DNA of 64,000 nucleotides from Cynocephalus volans (GCF_027409185.1 NC_084467.1:15118501-15182500); one strand, 5' to 3'; numbered from the stretch's first letter, positions 43,415 to 55,389 are shown. Notes: generated by a model not told the origin, from the letters alone. Made by a program: numbers and translations.

Positions 43415-43494
43415 TGACTTGGGGATGCCTAGTACCTACGATATGAAGATGCTGTGACTTGGGGATGCCTAGTACCTACGATATGAAGATGCTG
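43415..43494. repeat. Exact 40-bp tandem duplication
   Basis: The unit beginning 'tgacttggggatgcctagta' and ending 'gatatgaagatgctg' occurs twice in direct succession (43,415-43,454 and 43,455-43,494) with no difference. Flanks are unique. Identity implies a recent event or an assembly artefact. Confidence 0.92.
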
Positions 43495-44334
43495 TGAGGT
43501 TTGCATCATAGGAGTCAAGTGTGCCAGCGGTAAAGATGACCTGAAAGGCTTCCTGTAGAAGCTCCTACCTGTCCTGTGAAGACTCTTTAAACAAGGAGCG
43601 GCCAGTTTTCATGAGTGGGTGAGTTTAGAAACTTCTCTTATTCTTAGGCCTACACTAGCCCCCGGAGCTCCCAGTTAGGAAGGCACGGGGCTGCTTCATT
43701 TGTGTTCCTTGGGTGGGTGAAGACTTGTGTGTTAGGATCCTGGGAGTCTGGGGGATGAAGTCACAGTGAGGATGAATCGGCCCCAGCAACAAGGTGGCAA
43801 GATGAGTGAGTGGCCTAGGTGACCTCCGGGCAAGGACATGGCCCATGAACTTCAGGAGCAGCAGTGCCTGATTTTGTGCTAGAATTTCCCTGTTGTGGTC
43901 AAACGCTCAGTCAAGTTGCAATAAACATGCAGCCCAGTATTAGTCATGCTAGGGGCGGGAGGGGGTAGGTCACGGTGCCCAGCTTCAATTGCCATCAAGG
44001 CATAGCCACAGGGGTGGCTGGGGTGGGCAGCTGTTGATGCTAGGGGAGAAGCCAGAGTCCTCCAGAGTGTCCCTCCCCCCAGGGGATTTTTCTGATGCCC
44101 AGGGAGGGGGCTGGGCTGTCTGCTGGCACTGCTCCAACTACTGTTATTTGGAAACTGGGTTACACTTGGGAAGCACGTGGCACTTGATAAATGGCAGCCA
44201 ACAATCTAATAATTGGAAACCAGAGTTCTCGTTCCCATGGGCCCCTCGCATGGCAAGGGTTTTCACTGGCTGACATCTGCCTGTGGCGTAACTGTGGCTT
44301 GTTGCTCCTCCCTATCTACCCAGGCCAGGGCTAT

Positions 44335-44500
44335 GTCCATCGGCTGCAGACCTGGGCTTGTGTCCTGCTCTGCCATGTTCTGGCGGAGAGACCCTGGGCA
44401 AGTCCCTTAGTCTCACTAAGCCTCAGTGTCCTCATCTGTACAATGGGATACCAATGCCTATAAAAGGCTTAGGGACAGAGCCGGGTATAGAGAGAGTGTC
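44335..44500 (+). repeat. MIR SINE
   Basis: 'actaagcctcagtgtcctca', 'tctgtacaatgggataccaa' in MIR order. Confidence 0.8.
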
Positions 44501-44679
44501 CACACATGAAGCTATTAACTCCCTATGATAGGTGTGTTGCAGGTGGATGAGGTCCCTTCAAGCCTAAAAGGTAACCTGGAAACTCAAATTGGGTTTGTGT
44601 GGCTTCCCAGGCAGGCCCCCTCCTCATTCCCTGCAAGAGTTCTTTTTAACTATCTGCACCTGCAGCCTAGCCTCATCTT

Positions 44680-44820
44680 CGATGCACAGGAATCCTCAGG
44701 GAGTGTGTTTAAAATGCAGACTCATGGGCTCTGCCCCTAGAGACTGATTTAGAAGATCTGGGCAGTGGGCCTTAGGATCTGCACTTTAAACACGCTCCCC
44801 AGAAGAACGCAGCTTTCACA
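44680..44820 (+). repeat. MER5-type hAT MITE
   Basis: 'gagtgtgtttaaaatgcaga', 'gggctctgcccctagagact' and 'ggatctgcactttaaacacg' indicate a MER5-like element. Confidence 0.65.
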
Positions 44821-45009
44821 GCCTGCCAATCAGGTGCTTTTGATTTTGGTCTAGCCGGAAGCCCTCTATCTGCAGCCTCTGGTTGCTCTGGTTCTTTCTG
44901 GGAGAAACAGTCCTGACAAGGGACCTGGGGTGGAGGAGTAGGAGGATTTCTTGGGGGAGAACAAGGGACTTGGGGGAAGGTAGTAATGTGGGGGCTTTGG
45001 AGGTTCAAA

Positions 45010-45180
45010 TCCAATCCTGTTAACTGCTAGTTGTGTGATAGGAACTCTTCTAAGCCCTGGTTTCCTAATCTGTGAAATGGGGATAACAATGCCTGCCCCA
45101 GAGGACAAGTGAGGATTAGCCATCATGTGTAGAGGGCAAGGTGACAAAGCCCCACACAAGGAAGGTGCCTGGTAAAGAGG
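45010..45180 (+). repeat. MIR fragment
   Basis: 'taagccctggtttcctaatc' and 'tgtgaaatggggataacaat' mark the MIR core. Confidence 0.75.
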
Positions 45181-45318
45181 AGCCACCCTGCCCAAGCAAA
45201 TTCTATACTCTCCTTCTTCCAGGGCAGAATGGGCTGGAGTCACTGTCTCCAGGGGCTGGGGGTCACTGGGCTGAAGCAGGCACAGAGACCTGGAAGGACC
45301 AGGCTGGTTGGTACTCAC

Positions 45319-45436
45319 CACCGAGGACAGGTCCACGTTCTCCACCCTCCTGTCCTGCAGCAGCACAGGCTGCAGGCCGGCCACGCGAAGCTGCACCGAG
45401 GACGTGCGGTACACGAAACTCAGCAGCCAGTCTCCC
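45319..45436 (-). CDS. TMCO4: TMCO4 penultimate coding exon
   Basis: A 118-bp exon on the minus strand: acceptor CCCGCCCGCAG, donor GTG|GTGAGT. Its first base completes an Arg codon split from the upstream exon, and it then encodes 39 residues, GDWLLSFVYRTSSVQLRVAG and LQPVLLQDRRVENVDLSSV, within the conserved C-terminal part of the DUF726 hydrolase-like domain. It joins the last exon in phase 0 to give ...DLSSVVSGHLDY. Local GC content is high compared with the intron around it. Confidence 0.95.
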
Positions 45437-45689
45437 CTGCGGGCGGGGAGTGGGGAAGGGAGTGAACAGTAGCCTTGGGACATTCGAGAACAGGATGGGC
45501 CCTGCCTGCCTCTCAGGGAAGCCTTGGTGGGACTGGAGCTTCTGCAGGAACCCAAAGCCCCTGGCTGCACAGTGCAGAGCAACGATGCTGAAAGCAACGG
45601 TGGCTGACAGCTTTGGAGCCCGGCTCCGAGGGCCAGGCCTTTGCACGAGCGCCAGGGAAGCTCCATGACACTGTCTTTTGTGTTCCCTG

Positions 45690-45780
45690 CTGGGTCCCCC
45701 AGCCAAGAATGGTGTCTGTCATGCAATAGATGAATATCTGTTGAATGAATGAGTGAATGAATGAATAAATTGGATAAAGT
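45690..45780 (+). repeat. LINE2 3' end with GAAT tail
   Basis: 'atagatgaatatctgttgaa' followed by tandem 'tgaatgagtgaatgaatg', the L2 3' terminus. Confidence 0.7.
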
Positions 45781-46659
45781 TCTTGACAAGCCAGCAAGTA
45801 TCTCGGGAGAGCTGCTTCCAGCTAGGGAGAGGTGGTTGGCTAGGGCTCCCTGGCAAAAGAAAAAAGTCAGTGGAGGTCTGCCTGGAGGAGGGGACCAGTG
45901 CAGGTAGGGTGGGACTCTGGGGTCTAGATGGCCCATCTGTATGTCAGCTGGAGGGACCAGCTCTGCTTTCTGAAGACAGGCCCGGCCCAGCCTGCAGGTT
46001 CTCCTGCCCTCAGCCATCTAGAGGAGGCAAGGGTGCTGCCAGGCAGGTCACAGCCCGGAGGACACTCCTCCACGTTCATGGGTGCTGTGTACCCCACGCC
46101 CTGCACCCACCCAATACGCGATCCAGAGAAAATAACCTGGGACTCTCTGCCGCCCATTTCTTCAGGTGCAAGCAACAAGCACTGTCTGTGGAGGACATGA
46201 TCTGAGGGTCCGAGACAGCCTTCCCTCTCGAACCCCTGGCCTTTGTGCCAGGAGCCATGCACTGAGCCTTGCTACTCAGCAAGGCCATGCACATGCAAGT
46301 TTCTGCTCTTTTCCTGTGACCTATACTCAGGCCCAACTTGGCACATCTGGCCGTCTTTCATTTAGACTCATTCTGACTCTGGTTTGCATGGCAGTCCATC
46401 ATTTTTGTACATTTGTTTGTTTGAAAGACAAGCCCTCCCTCACTGCAGCGTGGGATGGGAATATCTGAGAGTCAGGAGGCCTGGCCTGCATCCTGGCCCT
46501 GCCTATGTGACCTGCTGTGTGACCAAGGTGTGGGGGTGCTCTCTGGGTCCCTCCCAGTTCTGACCCTCGGTGGTCTCTGACCACATGGGTGCATGTGTGG
46601 GTACTACTCCAGAAGCCCCTAGAAGGACCTGGGCCCAGAGCTGAGGGGCCCTCTACAGA

Positions 46660-47330
46660 CTCTCCTGCTGTGTCCCAAACTGAGCTCATCAGCCCCCCGA
46701 CTCCTTCCCCACTATCATCTGCCCAGTCCCTTGAGCAGAAACCAATGTCTTAGGTAGCTCCCACCCATGACCAACCTACCACAGAGTCCTGTTGACTCTT
46801 ACACCCCCTCCCCCCAAATACCTGTCCCTTCTGCTCCAGCCCTGAGATCAAGCACCCCCCTCCCTGCCCCCATGGACAAATGACATGTCATCCCCTTCCT
46901 GCTCTGCCTTCATCTCTCTCCAGCCACTGTGGCCTCCCCAAACACCCAGCTGACCATGGCTTGGTGGGAGCAGTACCTGAGATGGTACCTGTACACACAG
47001 GTGTGCAGGGAGCCTCGGCTAGGATCATTAGCTCCCACTCTGGCCCTTCATGTGTGGTGTGGCCTCTCTTCTGCTTGGCCTATGTTCCAATCTCTGATGG
47101 GCTCCTACAACATCCTTTCAAAATTCAGCTTGGACGTCACCTCCTCCAGGGAGTGCCCCTGAGCCCCTCCACCTGATGCTATGAATCCTTTGCCCCTTGT
47201 GGGCCTGGTACTTGCTCCTTTTGTGATGTTCACCACGAGTCCCCCCATATGTCGGTCCTGTGTCTTCTTTCCTGGGCAGACAGTGCCTCGAGGGCAGGAT
47301 GGTGTCTCAGTCGTCTGGACCAGGAGCTCC
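46660..47330 (+). repeat. LINE2, long 3' portion
   Basis: 'tgtcccaaactgagctcatc', 'cactgtggcctccccaaaca', 'ggacgtcacctcctccaggg' and 'cctcgagggcaggatggtgt' follow the L2 3' region in order. Confidence 0.72.
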
Positions 47331-47519
47331 CTGGGGCAGGGCTCAGCAAGCCTCACTTTCACAGGCCCTGCTGGGGATGCCGATACACAAACCCCACGAC
47401 CTACCGGACCCTGGGTTCCCGCCTCTGCTCACTCACCCCGCACCTTCTCCTATCACCCCCTCCCCACGTGGTACCTACAGCAGAGACCAGAGAGTGGCCT
47501 CTTGTCCCTGGGCTATAAG

Positions 47520-47690
47520 GAGTCCCTCTGGGAACTCAGAATACAACCCTCTCGTCATGGAGTGGGACATCTGAGTTCACATTCTGTCTCTGCCTGTGGG
47601 ACCTTGGGCCAGTCACTTGCCCTCTCTGAGCTGCATTTCCTCAGGGGTGCAACTGGGAGCAACTACTTGGCCCAGCTAGCTTCCAGCGGG
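47520..47690 (+). repeat. MIR SINE
   Basis: 'tgagttcacattctgtctct', 'gggaccttgggccagtcact' and 'ctctgagctgcatttcctca'. Confidence 0.8.
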
Positions 47691-48119
47691 GCTTGTGAAA
47701 AGCCCAAGTGAATGGATTTGCCGAGAGCCTCATGAATGTAAATTACATCTGTATAAATGTATACAGTTCGGTAGTGTTGGCCTGAGTCCCCCTCTGCCAC
47801 GGTTAAGAAGGTTTACAGCAACTAAAAGGCCTTTGGGGGCCGAGAATCTGAACTCCTGGTTGGTGTCTAATTTAACCAAGGAACCACAGTTGCTGTTTCA
47901 GTCTGTGCACACCCTCTCCCCTCCTACTCTCTCTCTACAGAGAGATGGCCCAGGGTCTTGTAAAATAATTGAAATCCAAGCTCCTTAGCCTCCAGATCAC
48001 AACAGAACAGATGGGTTTAATAAGATCCTACTGCTTTCATACTGCACGCATGCAATTTTAATTCTTTTCCTTTGCTGAGTATGAAAAGGATCAAAAAACC
48101 GTGTGCTACGTGAGTATGC

Positions 48120-48350
48120 CCAGTAATAAATATTACGACTGCTATCATTTATTGGGCACCTCCTAAGTGTCAGCCCTTTTCCTTCATAACACCACTCCAT
48201 CTTCCCAGAACCCCTGTGCGGGAGGGACTGTTATTCCTGTTTTATAGGCAACGATACTGAGATTCAGGGAAGTTGTTTGTTTCAAGCCACCCAAAAGGTA
48301 AATGGCAGAGCCAAGATTTTAACTCAGAACTGTCTGACATCAAAGTCTTT
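48120..48350 (-). repeat. MIR SINE, antisense
   Basis: 'catttattgggcacctccta', 'attcctgttttataggcaac' and 'atggcagagccaagatttta'. Confidence 0.85.
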
Positions 48351-48384
48351 GTCCATTCATTTCCTTCTTTTTAAAACTATCCCT

Positions 48385-48473
48385 GGGCTGGCTGGTTAGC
48401 TCACTTTGTTAGAGTGCAGCCTTATAACACCAAAGTCACAGGTTCGGATCCCCATACCGGTCAGCTGCCAAAA
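48385..48473 (+). repeat. tRNA-Ile-derived SINE, monomer, with target-site duplication
   Basis: The head 'ctggctggttagctcacttt' and B box 'caggttcggatccccatacc' are followed by 'agctgccaaaa'. Flanking repeats TAAAACTATCCCT (from 48,372) and TAAAACTACCCTT (from 48,474) match with two changes. Confidence 0.9.
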
Positions 48474-48509
48474 TAAAACTACCCTTACTTTAAAAAAAAA
48501 AATCAAAGT

Positions 48510-49215
48510 TTGTGTTAGATACTACCTTCAATCTCTGTCCACTCCTTAGGGGTGGCCACTGTGATCAGTGTGTATGATTCTTCTAGGCCTTACCGTCCAT
48601 TTGTAGACATACAGAGACATATGCATGTACATGCAGAAACTTCTTCCCTCCTGAATAGAATCACAGAATAAACTGTGGCGCTAGCTTTCTTCCCCCTTAA
48701 CTATTTCCTATTTATAGACATTTAGGTTGTTTTAAAATTTTAATTATAAATGAAGCTGCAGTGATCCCTTAGCACATCCATCTCTGTGCATGGGTGTGAG
48801 GATTCTGTATCATGGAATCTTAGAAGTCAAAATATGCGGTGTCAGAAAATTAAAAATTTTGATAGATTCTGCCAACTGTCCTCTGAAAGAATTTACTAAA
48901 TCCAGCTGCCACCAACAGTGTATGACACTGCTCATTTTCCCACATCTTCACCAGCACTAAATGCTATTTATGTTTTAAATATTTGATAATCTGATGGGTG
49001 ATAAATAGTAGCTTACTGATTTTAGCCTGCATTTATTTCATTAATGATGAGGTTGGACATCTTTTCAAAAGCTTATTGACTGTATTTATTCTATGAGTTT
49101 GTGCGTATATATCCTTTGGCTATTTTCTTATTAGATTTTTTTCTTATTGATTTGCGTGAGCTCTTTATATATTATAGTTCTTTGTCTTTTGTTTCTTTGT
49201 TCTTTTTACTATATC
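48510..49215. repeat. Old L1 fragment
   Basis: 'ccaccaacagtgtatgacac', 'acatcttcaccagcactaaa', 'taatgatgaggttggacatc' and 'gagctctttatatattatag' run in the order common to decayed L1 sequence. Strand is not assigned. Confidence 0.7.
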
Positions 49216-49599
49216 CTGATTCTAAGAATTTAGGTTACAGTATGAGTGATAGAGCCAAACTGATTGAACTCCTGTGTCCTGGTTAATGTTCTCTATCTAT
49301 GGCTAAAAATCACCTTTAGCTTTGAACTACTCAGCTGCTAGGTTATTGCTGTGGGCTAAATTATCAAAATGATAAAGACCTCCAAAATCAATTCCATTTA
49401 ACTTTGGAGGGTTGGGCTTAGATCAAAATTAAAGTTAACTGGCCTCCTGAGCATATACTACTTACTAGCAATGGTAGAAAGCTAGCAGAAAAATATTGTA
49501 TGGGATGAACATTTTACCATGTATGATTCAGATTGTAGGTTACCCACTCATATGGTGTATTGGCAGTGTCGTAAACTCTTGACAAGTAAAATCTGAATG

Positions 49600-50020
49600 T
49601 AATCTCCAGAAGGGCAGGGATTTTCGTCTGTTTTGCTCAAGGTCAGGGAGAATAGAATGAGGTGGGGAGACTGTTCTGGTTTGGAGAAGACTAAAGAAGT
49701 CCCCAGGACCTAGCACATAATAGGCACTCAATAAAAATCTGCTGAATGCAAATAGTTTTACTAACTCAAACATTCTATAGAAACTGTGTCCTGGAAGGGA
49801 GGGAAACTCTCACAGAGGCCCAATGGTCTCTTCCAGAGAAATCAGTCTTGAGATACATATTCTGGTTCTGGCATGACCCGGAACAGGTGACTTAACCTCT
49901 CTGAGCCTCAGTTTCCTCATCTATAAAATGGGATTAATAATATGAACACCACAGGGTTTTGGGGAAGATGAAAGGAGATAATAACAACAAAGGCAGGGTC
50001 TGGCAGGTGGTGAGTCTAAT
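49600..50020 (+). repeat. LINE2 3' end and MIR SINE
   Basis: L2 part (to about 49,755): 'aatctccagaagggcaggga', 'ctagcacataataggcactc'. MIR part (49,855-50,020): 'ctctgagcctcagtttcctc', 'atctataaaatgggattaat'. Confidence 0.85.
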
Positions 50021-51009
50021 CCTTGTTATCTCCTTCCCCTCCCCCACTGCTGCATGACTGCGTTTCTAGTTCTTAAAAAAATAACTGAATTTCCAGAGGT
50101 GTCCTTTCCTTTAGATGTCAACGTCTCTCATCTTGTCTCAGCTACACAGTTTGCTGGATGCTTCTGAGTTGCCTCTAACCTTCGGCTGGAGGCTCTTCCC
50201 CCTCCCACCCAGAAATAGATTCCTTAGAACTGGGAATCCAGCTCCCTCCTCTTTCTCCACACTTTGCCTTTCAAATAACCTCACCTGTCCCGTCCCCCTG
50301 TCTTCAGCGGTCTCCCAGGCTGATGGGCTCACTGGCCCTCCCTCCAGTTCTAATTTCTCTCTGATTTCTAGTGCTGCCTTTCCAGGTGCCTGCTGCAAAA
50401 TTCATGCTCATAACCCAAAACAATCAGCCGCTTCCCCAGCAAGTCCTTCCTCTTTATTTTTTTAAATGTTATTTTCTTAAGTTGTGTTAATGGAGTCAGT
50501 CACCTCCCATCAAAGCCGTGGAGTCATTTTTCTTCCTTTTTCGCCCCCGCCCCCAACAACCAATCACCCAACGTTACTGTTTCGCAAACTCAAAACTTGT
50601 CCTTTGGATCTGGGTTTAGGATGTCACCATCTCTGGATGGCTTGGTCAGCCTCCTGTGCTTTTGTGGCAATGATTCCAAAATATGGGTCCCTTATGTGAA
50701 ATCCTCGGGGCCTGATGGGTTTCAGAATCCAGAATGTTTTGGTTTACAAAGGTGATCTGGCTTGCACTTTGTGTATCACAAAATACTCCAGCAAGGTTTG
50801 GGGTGGCGCCCCCTCGTCACTCAGCCTGTAAGCACAGTGGGCGAAGTAAAGCCCAGAGTTGCAAGTTTGTCACTAAAAGGGTTTGCACTACACTTGGAGA
50901 AAAAAGCCTTCAGTTTTCAGAGCTTCTTGGAATTTGGTGTCACCAACAAGCAATCGTGTGCCTGGCTGGAGCTGTCTGTTTTCCTGCCTATCTGCCCTGG
51001 TAGATGCTA

Positions 51010-51330
51010 GGTTGCATGTGGCTGGAGCTGGGTCTTGTCCCCTGTGGTAGCCCCACCACGATGTCTAGCATGGGATTGGTGCTCACTAAAAGTTTGTTGA
51101 ATGAAAATCCCAAGTGATTGATGATGAAGATCACAGAATATGGTACCACCACCCGTCATTCACAAAGCACGTACATAAAATCTGCAGCTCTGCAAATCAT
51201 TCCACCAGCATCCCAACCTTGGGGGGCATTGCTACTATGATCCCTCCTTTACTGATGGAGAAACCGAGGCCAGCATTGACCCGGGTCTGTGTGATTTTGA
51301 ATCCTGCGCTCTTAAACACTGTCACCCTGT
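51010..51330. repeat. LINE2 3' end (+) followed by MIR (-)
   Basis: 'attggtgctcactaaaagtt' with 'tgttgaatgaa' is the L2 end. Then 'ctttactgatggagaaaccg' and 'gattttgaatcctgcgctct' are reversed MIR. Confidence 0.68.
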
Positions 51331-52021
51331 CCTTTGCTTCATCCAGAGGTTGAACAGACATGGTGTCAATTCTCAGGTCAATCTCCTGAGAGCTCAGGGT
51401 GGGCTCTGTCTTCCCTCCTTCCACAAAGTCTGGGTCGCAACTTGGCTAACCCCCCTCATGTCCTCCTCTTCCAACTCCAAACATGGGTTGCTTCCTTCCC
51501 AACCTCCTAGCCCTCCACTTTTGCAGGCCACCCACCTTGCTGGGGGGACTGTCACCTTTCTGGGTACTGGCTCCTGCATCATCATCAGCTTCCTGTTCTA
51601 TCCCCTGCCCTGCTCGAAGCAGTGCCCTGAAAGCTCAGTCTAAGACCCCCGCCACCTGCTTCCCCCACTGCCGAAGACTGACTCCTTAGTCCTCATTCAA
51701 AGATCTCCCATGGGGGGCCTAATCTTTGTTTTTCAGTCTTATGTCCACTTACCCACGCCCCTGACCCCCTACCCCAGCTCCAATCATGCTGAGCCACCCT
51801 GGCCTCTCCTGTCATTCTGCAAGCTGGCCTCAGGCCTAATGCAGGGACATCCTTTCAGGATCTTCCCTCTGTTGTCAATAATCCTACAGAGGTGGATGCT
51901 TCCCAGATCAGAACACCTGGCCTGGGCCTTACTCCTAACAGGGCCAGTGCCTGACTGGGGCCTGGGCATCTTAGGTGCTCGGGAAGTGTCACCTCCCCTC
52001 TGGTGCAAAGTTTGGACAGAC

Positions 52022-52139
52022 CTGCAATAGCCGTTGATAATCCTCCCAGACACGACCTTCCGGAGAGGCTCCCAGTGCTTGGCTTCTCCTTCCACGGGTG
52101 CACCCAGCAGGACAACATCTTCGATGATCCCTTGGCAAT
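52022..52139 (-). CDS. TMCO4: TMCO4 third-from-last coding exon
   Basis: A 118-bp minus-strand exon with acceptor CTCTCACCAG and donor CAG|GTCTGT. The donor is usable but weaker than consensus after the GT. It begins with two bases of a split codon (an Asp if the previous exon ends in G), then encodes CQGIIEDVVLLGAPVEGEAK and HWEPLRKVVSGRIINGYC, and ends with two bases of the Arg codon completed by the next exon. The LLGAPV stretch lies in the hydrolase-like core of the family. The exon with the nucleophile-elbow motif (GFSLGA in human, from memory) is upstream and was not found in this window. Confidence 0.95.
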
Positions 52140-52227
52140 CTGGTGAGAGTCCCCAGAAAATGCTGTCAATGTCCCTGGCCACAGTGGGTCCTGGGAGGAA
52201 CTCTCCAACAGCAGTGGAGAAGACAAT

Positions 52228-52328
52228 TGTCACATACACATGCACACATATGCACATGGACACACACATGCGCACACACGTACACATGTGCACATGCACA
52301 GGCATGCACACACACACTCACGTGCACA
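52228..52328. repeat. Imperfect CA-rich tract
   Basis: About 100 bp of CA-rich sequence broken by TG, GG and GC steps ('cacatgcgcacacacgtaca'), older and less pure than the AC tract at 32.5 kb. Confidence 0.9.
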
Positions 52329-52339
52329 GTAAGGGGGGC

Positions 52340-52500
52340 TTCCACTTATTGAGTTACAGACCCTGGGTCAAGCCCCTCATATGCTTGATCTATTCCTGCA
52401 AAGCATCATTATCCCTATTTAGAGTTAAGGAAAATCAAAGACCACACGGGTAGTAAGTGCCACAGTCCAAGTTGGAACCCAGGTCTCTTTCCACCATCCA
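52340..52500 (-). repeat. MIR SINE, antisense
   Basis: 'attatccctatttagagtta', 'aaaatcaaagaccacacggg' and 'gttggaacccaggtctcttt'. Confidence 0.72.
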
Positions 52501-52999
52501 TGAAGCTCATGCCAGCTGTGGACTTGGATGGGATGTTTTCCTTTAGAAGAGACTAACAGGCCCTGCATCATCATCACACATGCCAGGTGGGAGATACCAC
52601 TACTTTCCTCTGCAACAGGTTCCCTGGGGTCTGGGCAGCCTGGCAGGAAGAGAGGGGTGAAGAGGAGATGGGGGAAAATGGGTCCTGGGGGCAGGGAGTG
52701 CACTCGACAGCTGCTCTGATCTAATGACTCTGAAATACACTAGGCCAGGGCTATTCCAAGTGCAGTCCACGGGCCAGGGCTGGCCCATGGACCATTTGTC
52801 CTGTAAGTACAGAAACAGAGAAACAGCATTTCTTTTATCTCGTTGCAGACTAGAAACTAACGGTTCACAGGTGGGCGTGTGTAGATCACACACGCTTTGA
52901 GAAACACTGCTATAGACAAAAAAGAGGTGCACATGTGCCCCTCACTCTGTCACTATCCCCTTCCTCTGCCTTATTTCTCGTTTCGTGACACATCATTTG

Positions 53000-53335
53000 T
53001 TACCATCTGTCTCCTCCTCTAACATCGAGGCTCAATGAGCGTGGGTACTCCAGCTGCCTTGTTCACAGCTGTGTGGCAGGACCTAGAGCAGCACTTGGTA
53101 CACACCTGATGCCCAATAAAGATCTGAATGAATGAATGAATGTGTGAGTGAGTAAACTTCTGTTCACCAGGAAAGCCATGGGCTTTGACTTTGGGTTCAA
53201 ATCCCACCTTAGCCACTTCTGAGCTATGTGAGCCAAGTCACTTAACTTAAAGAGGATAATGATATTACCTTGTAGGGTCTTTATGAGGATGAAGTCACGG
53301 TGTGGGAGAAAACCTGGCATGTGGACACACAGTGG
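53000..53335 (+). repeat. LINE2 3' end and MIR SINE
   Basis: L2 part: 'acctgatgcccaataaagat', 'ctgaatgaatgaatgaatg'. MIR part (from about 53,165): 'ttgggttcaaatcccacctt', 'gagccaagtcacttaactta'. Confidence 0.8.
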
Positions 53336-53809
53336 AAGTTAGCATGTCCCCTGTCCTCCCCCCTGCCTCCCCACCTGTGGCTTTTTCTTATGATTCTGAG
53401 TTCCTGCACATTTTGGGAATCTACATGCTGTCATTCCTGGGGAATGTGCCCAAATGGGACAGCTTTCCCAGTTCTGCTATCCTCTAACTGAGTGACACAG
53501 GACAGGTGGCTTTCTCTCTCTGGGCTCTGGTTTCTAACCAGAGTGCATCTAACTGTTTTCCATTTGGGCTTCCACGTTAGAGTTCGTCTGAATAAAGGGG
53601 TCCAGGCTGACAAGAGTTTGAGAACCCTTGCAGTAAGTACCAAGCTCTCTGAGTTCTCCTCTGGCTCTGATATTAAAAGACTCCATGGCACAGAATTCTG
53701 ATTTCACTCCTTTTCCAGGCTGATGATAATCTGGTAAAAGGATTTCAAATTTCAGTAAGTTGGAAGCTTGTGCTCTATAGTAAGGATGACTCACATATAC
53801 ACATAAGGG

Positions 53810-54000
53810 GTATTTCAGATGCTTATGTTGCTGGCAAGGCTGTTGCTGAAAGGGCCCTTAGAGAGCAATGAAATTTCATTCCAACCCCTTCCCTTGCCAG
53901 AAGAGGAAACAGGATCAGAGAGGGAATGCGGTTGGCCCAAGGTCACACAGCCAGTGAGGACAAAGCTGAGATTAGCACCCAAGCTACACAGAGCTGCCAG
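53810..54000 (-). repeat. MIR SINE, antisense
   Basis: 'agaagaggaaacaggatcag', 'gttggcccaaggtcacacag' and 'aagctgagattagcacccaa'. Confidence 0.75.
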
Positions 54001-55389
54001 CTCCCTGGGGCCATTCTCTCTGCTATTTGCAGTAACAACAACATGCAACATGATCAACTGTGGGTATTGTTGCTCCCAGAATGTCCAAGGCTGTGGACCC
54101 AGGGCTAACCCTGGAGCTCAGCAGCTCTCTCTGGGGGTGGTCCATTCAGGGTGTCTTCCAGGCCCAACTGTATCCTACTGGAGGGCTGGGGACCACTTTT
54201 CAGCCGTGGTGCTGATGCTGGGAGGGCTGGGACCTCTTGTGGCCAGCAGTGGTAATAGCAGCATTCCTGAGCAACTGTTAGGATCAATGGAAAACTTCTA
54301 GGAAAAGCAAAAAAGGTGGTTGCCTGTGACCTTGAGCTGGGACTAGTAGTTGAACCTCATAAAATGGTGCAGCCAAACCAAGTCAGGGTGGGCGTTTACC
54401 CATCTCTGCCAGAAGCCTGCTGGCAGCTGCCTTAACCAGACTGCTCCCCTGCCACCTTCCCTGTTGCCAGGCTCAGATGTGTTCTTATGTTTTAAAGAGG
54501 ATTTGCTCTCTGCACTGTTGTAAACCTGGAGAGAAGCTACGTGGCAGTAATGCACAGGTGTTAGCTAAAAGAAATCGGCAAGCATCACCTTAGACCCACC
54601 CAAGCTAGAATCCTAGATGGCAGGTCAGAGCCCATCACCACCTGACCGACTGTGGTAGCTGCTGGAAAGGTAAAAATCATCAAAATTCACTGTTTGGTCC
54701 AAAAGCTTATAATCCTAGAAGATTACAGCCTTCTAGGTAAAATATAGAAAATCCTCACTTGGGTACTGCTTTAGTGTCAAGCGGGCCCCTTCCATAGGGA
54801 CGGGTGATCCTTCAGATCATGATGTGGATTCAGTGCAGAATGCCCCTACTTTTCAAGACCAACAAAAGAAACTGGAATTTAACATTTTAATAATAACTAA
54901 TATGGGAAGACCTAACCACCTTCTTGCTGCAGGGACAATGAATTTGCTGAAAAATGTTTGGGATTTATTCTTCCTTATGCCATCTGCTCTTCCTCTTTGG
55001 AATTTTTCAGGTACTAAGATAGTCCTACAGCTTTATAAATATTCAGGCTTTTTACATAAAAGAGGGCAGGGAACATCTTCAAATTCAGGAGTCACAGACA
55101 CATAGAGCTTTTATGCTTGAATTTCTCATTTTAAAAATAGTTCTCTGAATGCTACTGATATCCTACCTTTACTGTGAGAGCTGGAGGGCTTTCATCCCGT
55201 TATGTCTTTAGCATTAAGGAGGCTCCAAACCTCCAGTAGTTAGAAAAGAAAAGCTTAATGAGTCATGTCTTTACCCCTCCACTCTTAGAACTTTTTGTCA
55301 TTCACATGTGCAGTGAAAAACATTTCTTTCCAATTCTTTCTTTCCTTCTACCTCTCATTTTCATTCTTGACACAGTAGCCAAAGCGATC

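Larger units (their letters stand above)
38566..45318 (-). other. TMCO4: TMCO4 last intron
   Basis: Bounded by donor GTGAGT (minus strand, ending at 45,318) and the acceptor next to 38,565. Contents are MIR, L2 and MER5-type repeats, one tRNA-derived SINE inside a MIR, a decayed repeat at 39,060-39,440, and an exact 40-bp tandem duplication at 43,415. Stretches around 40,930-41,580, 42,270-42,860 and 43,510-44,330 show nothing I can assign. Confidence 0.88.
45437..52021 (-). other. TMCO4: TMCO4 intron
   Basis: It contains L2, MIR and L1 fragments and one tRNA-derived SINE at 48.4 kb. The stretch 47,700-47,900 is not a repeat I know and could be constrained non-coding sequence. I see no other exon. 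The region 50,100-50,480 is pyrimidine-rich and unassigned. Confidence 0.88.

Noticed and set aside
43006-43446. A 146-codon plus-strand frame in the TMCO4 intron
   Set aside because: No domain, no flanking splice signals of quality, and it starts in a MIR fragment and ends in the 40-bp duplication.
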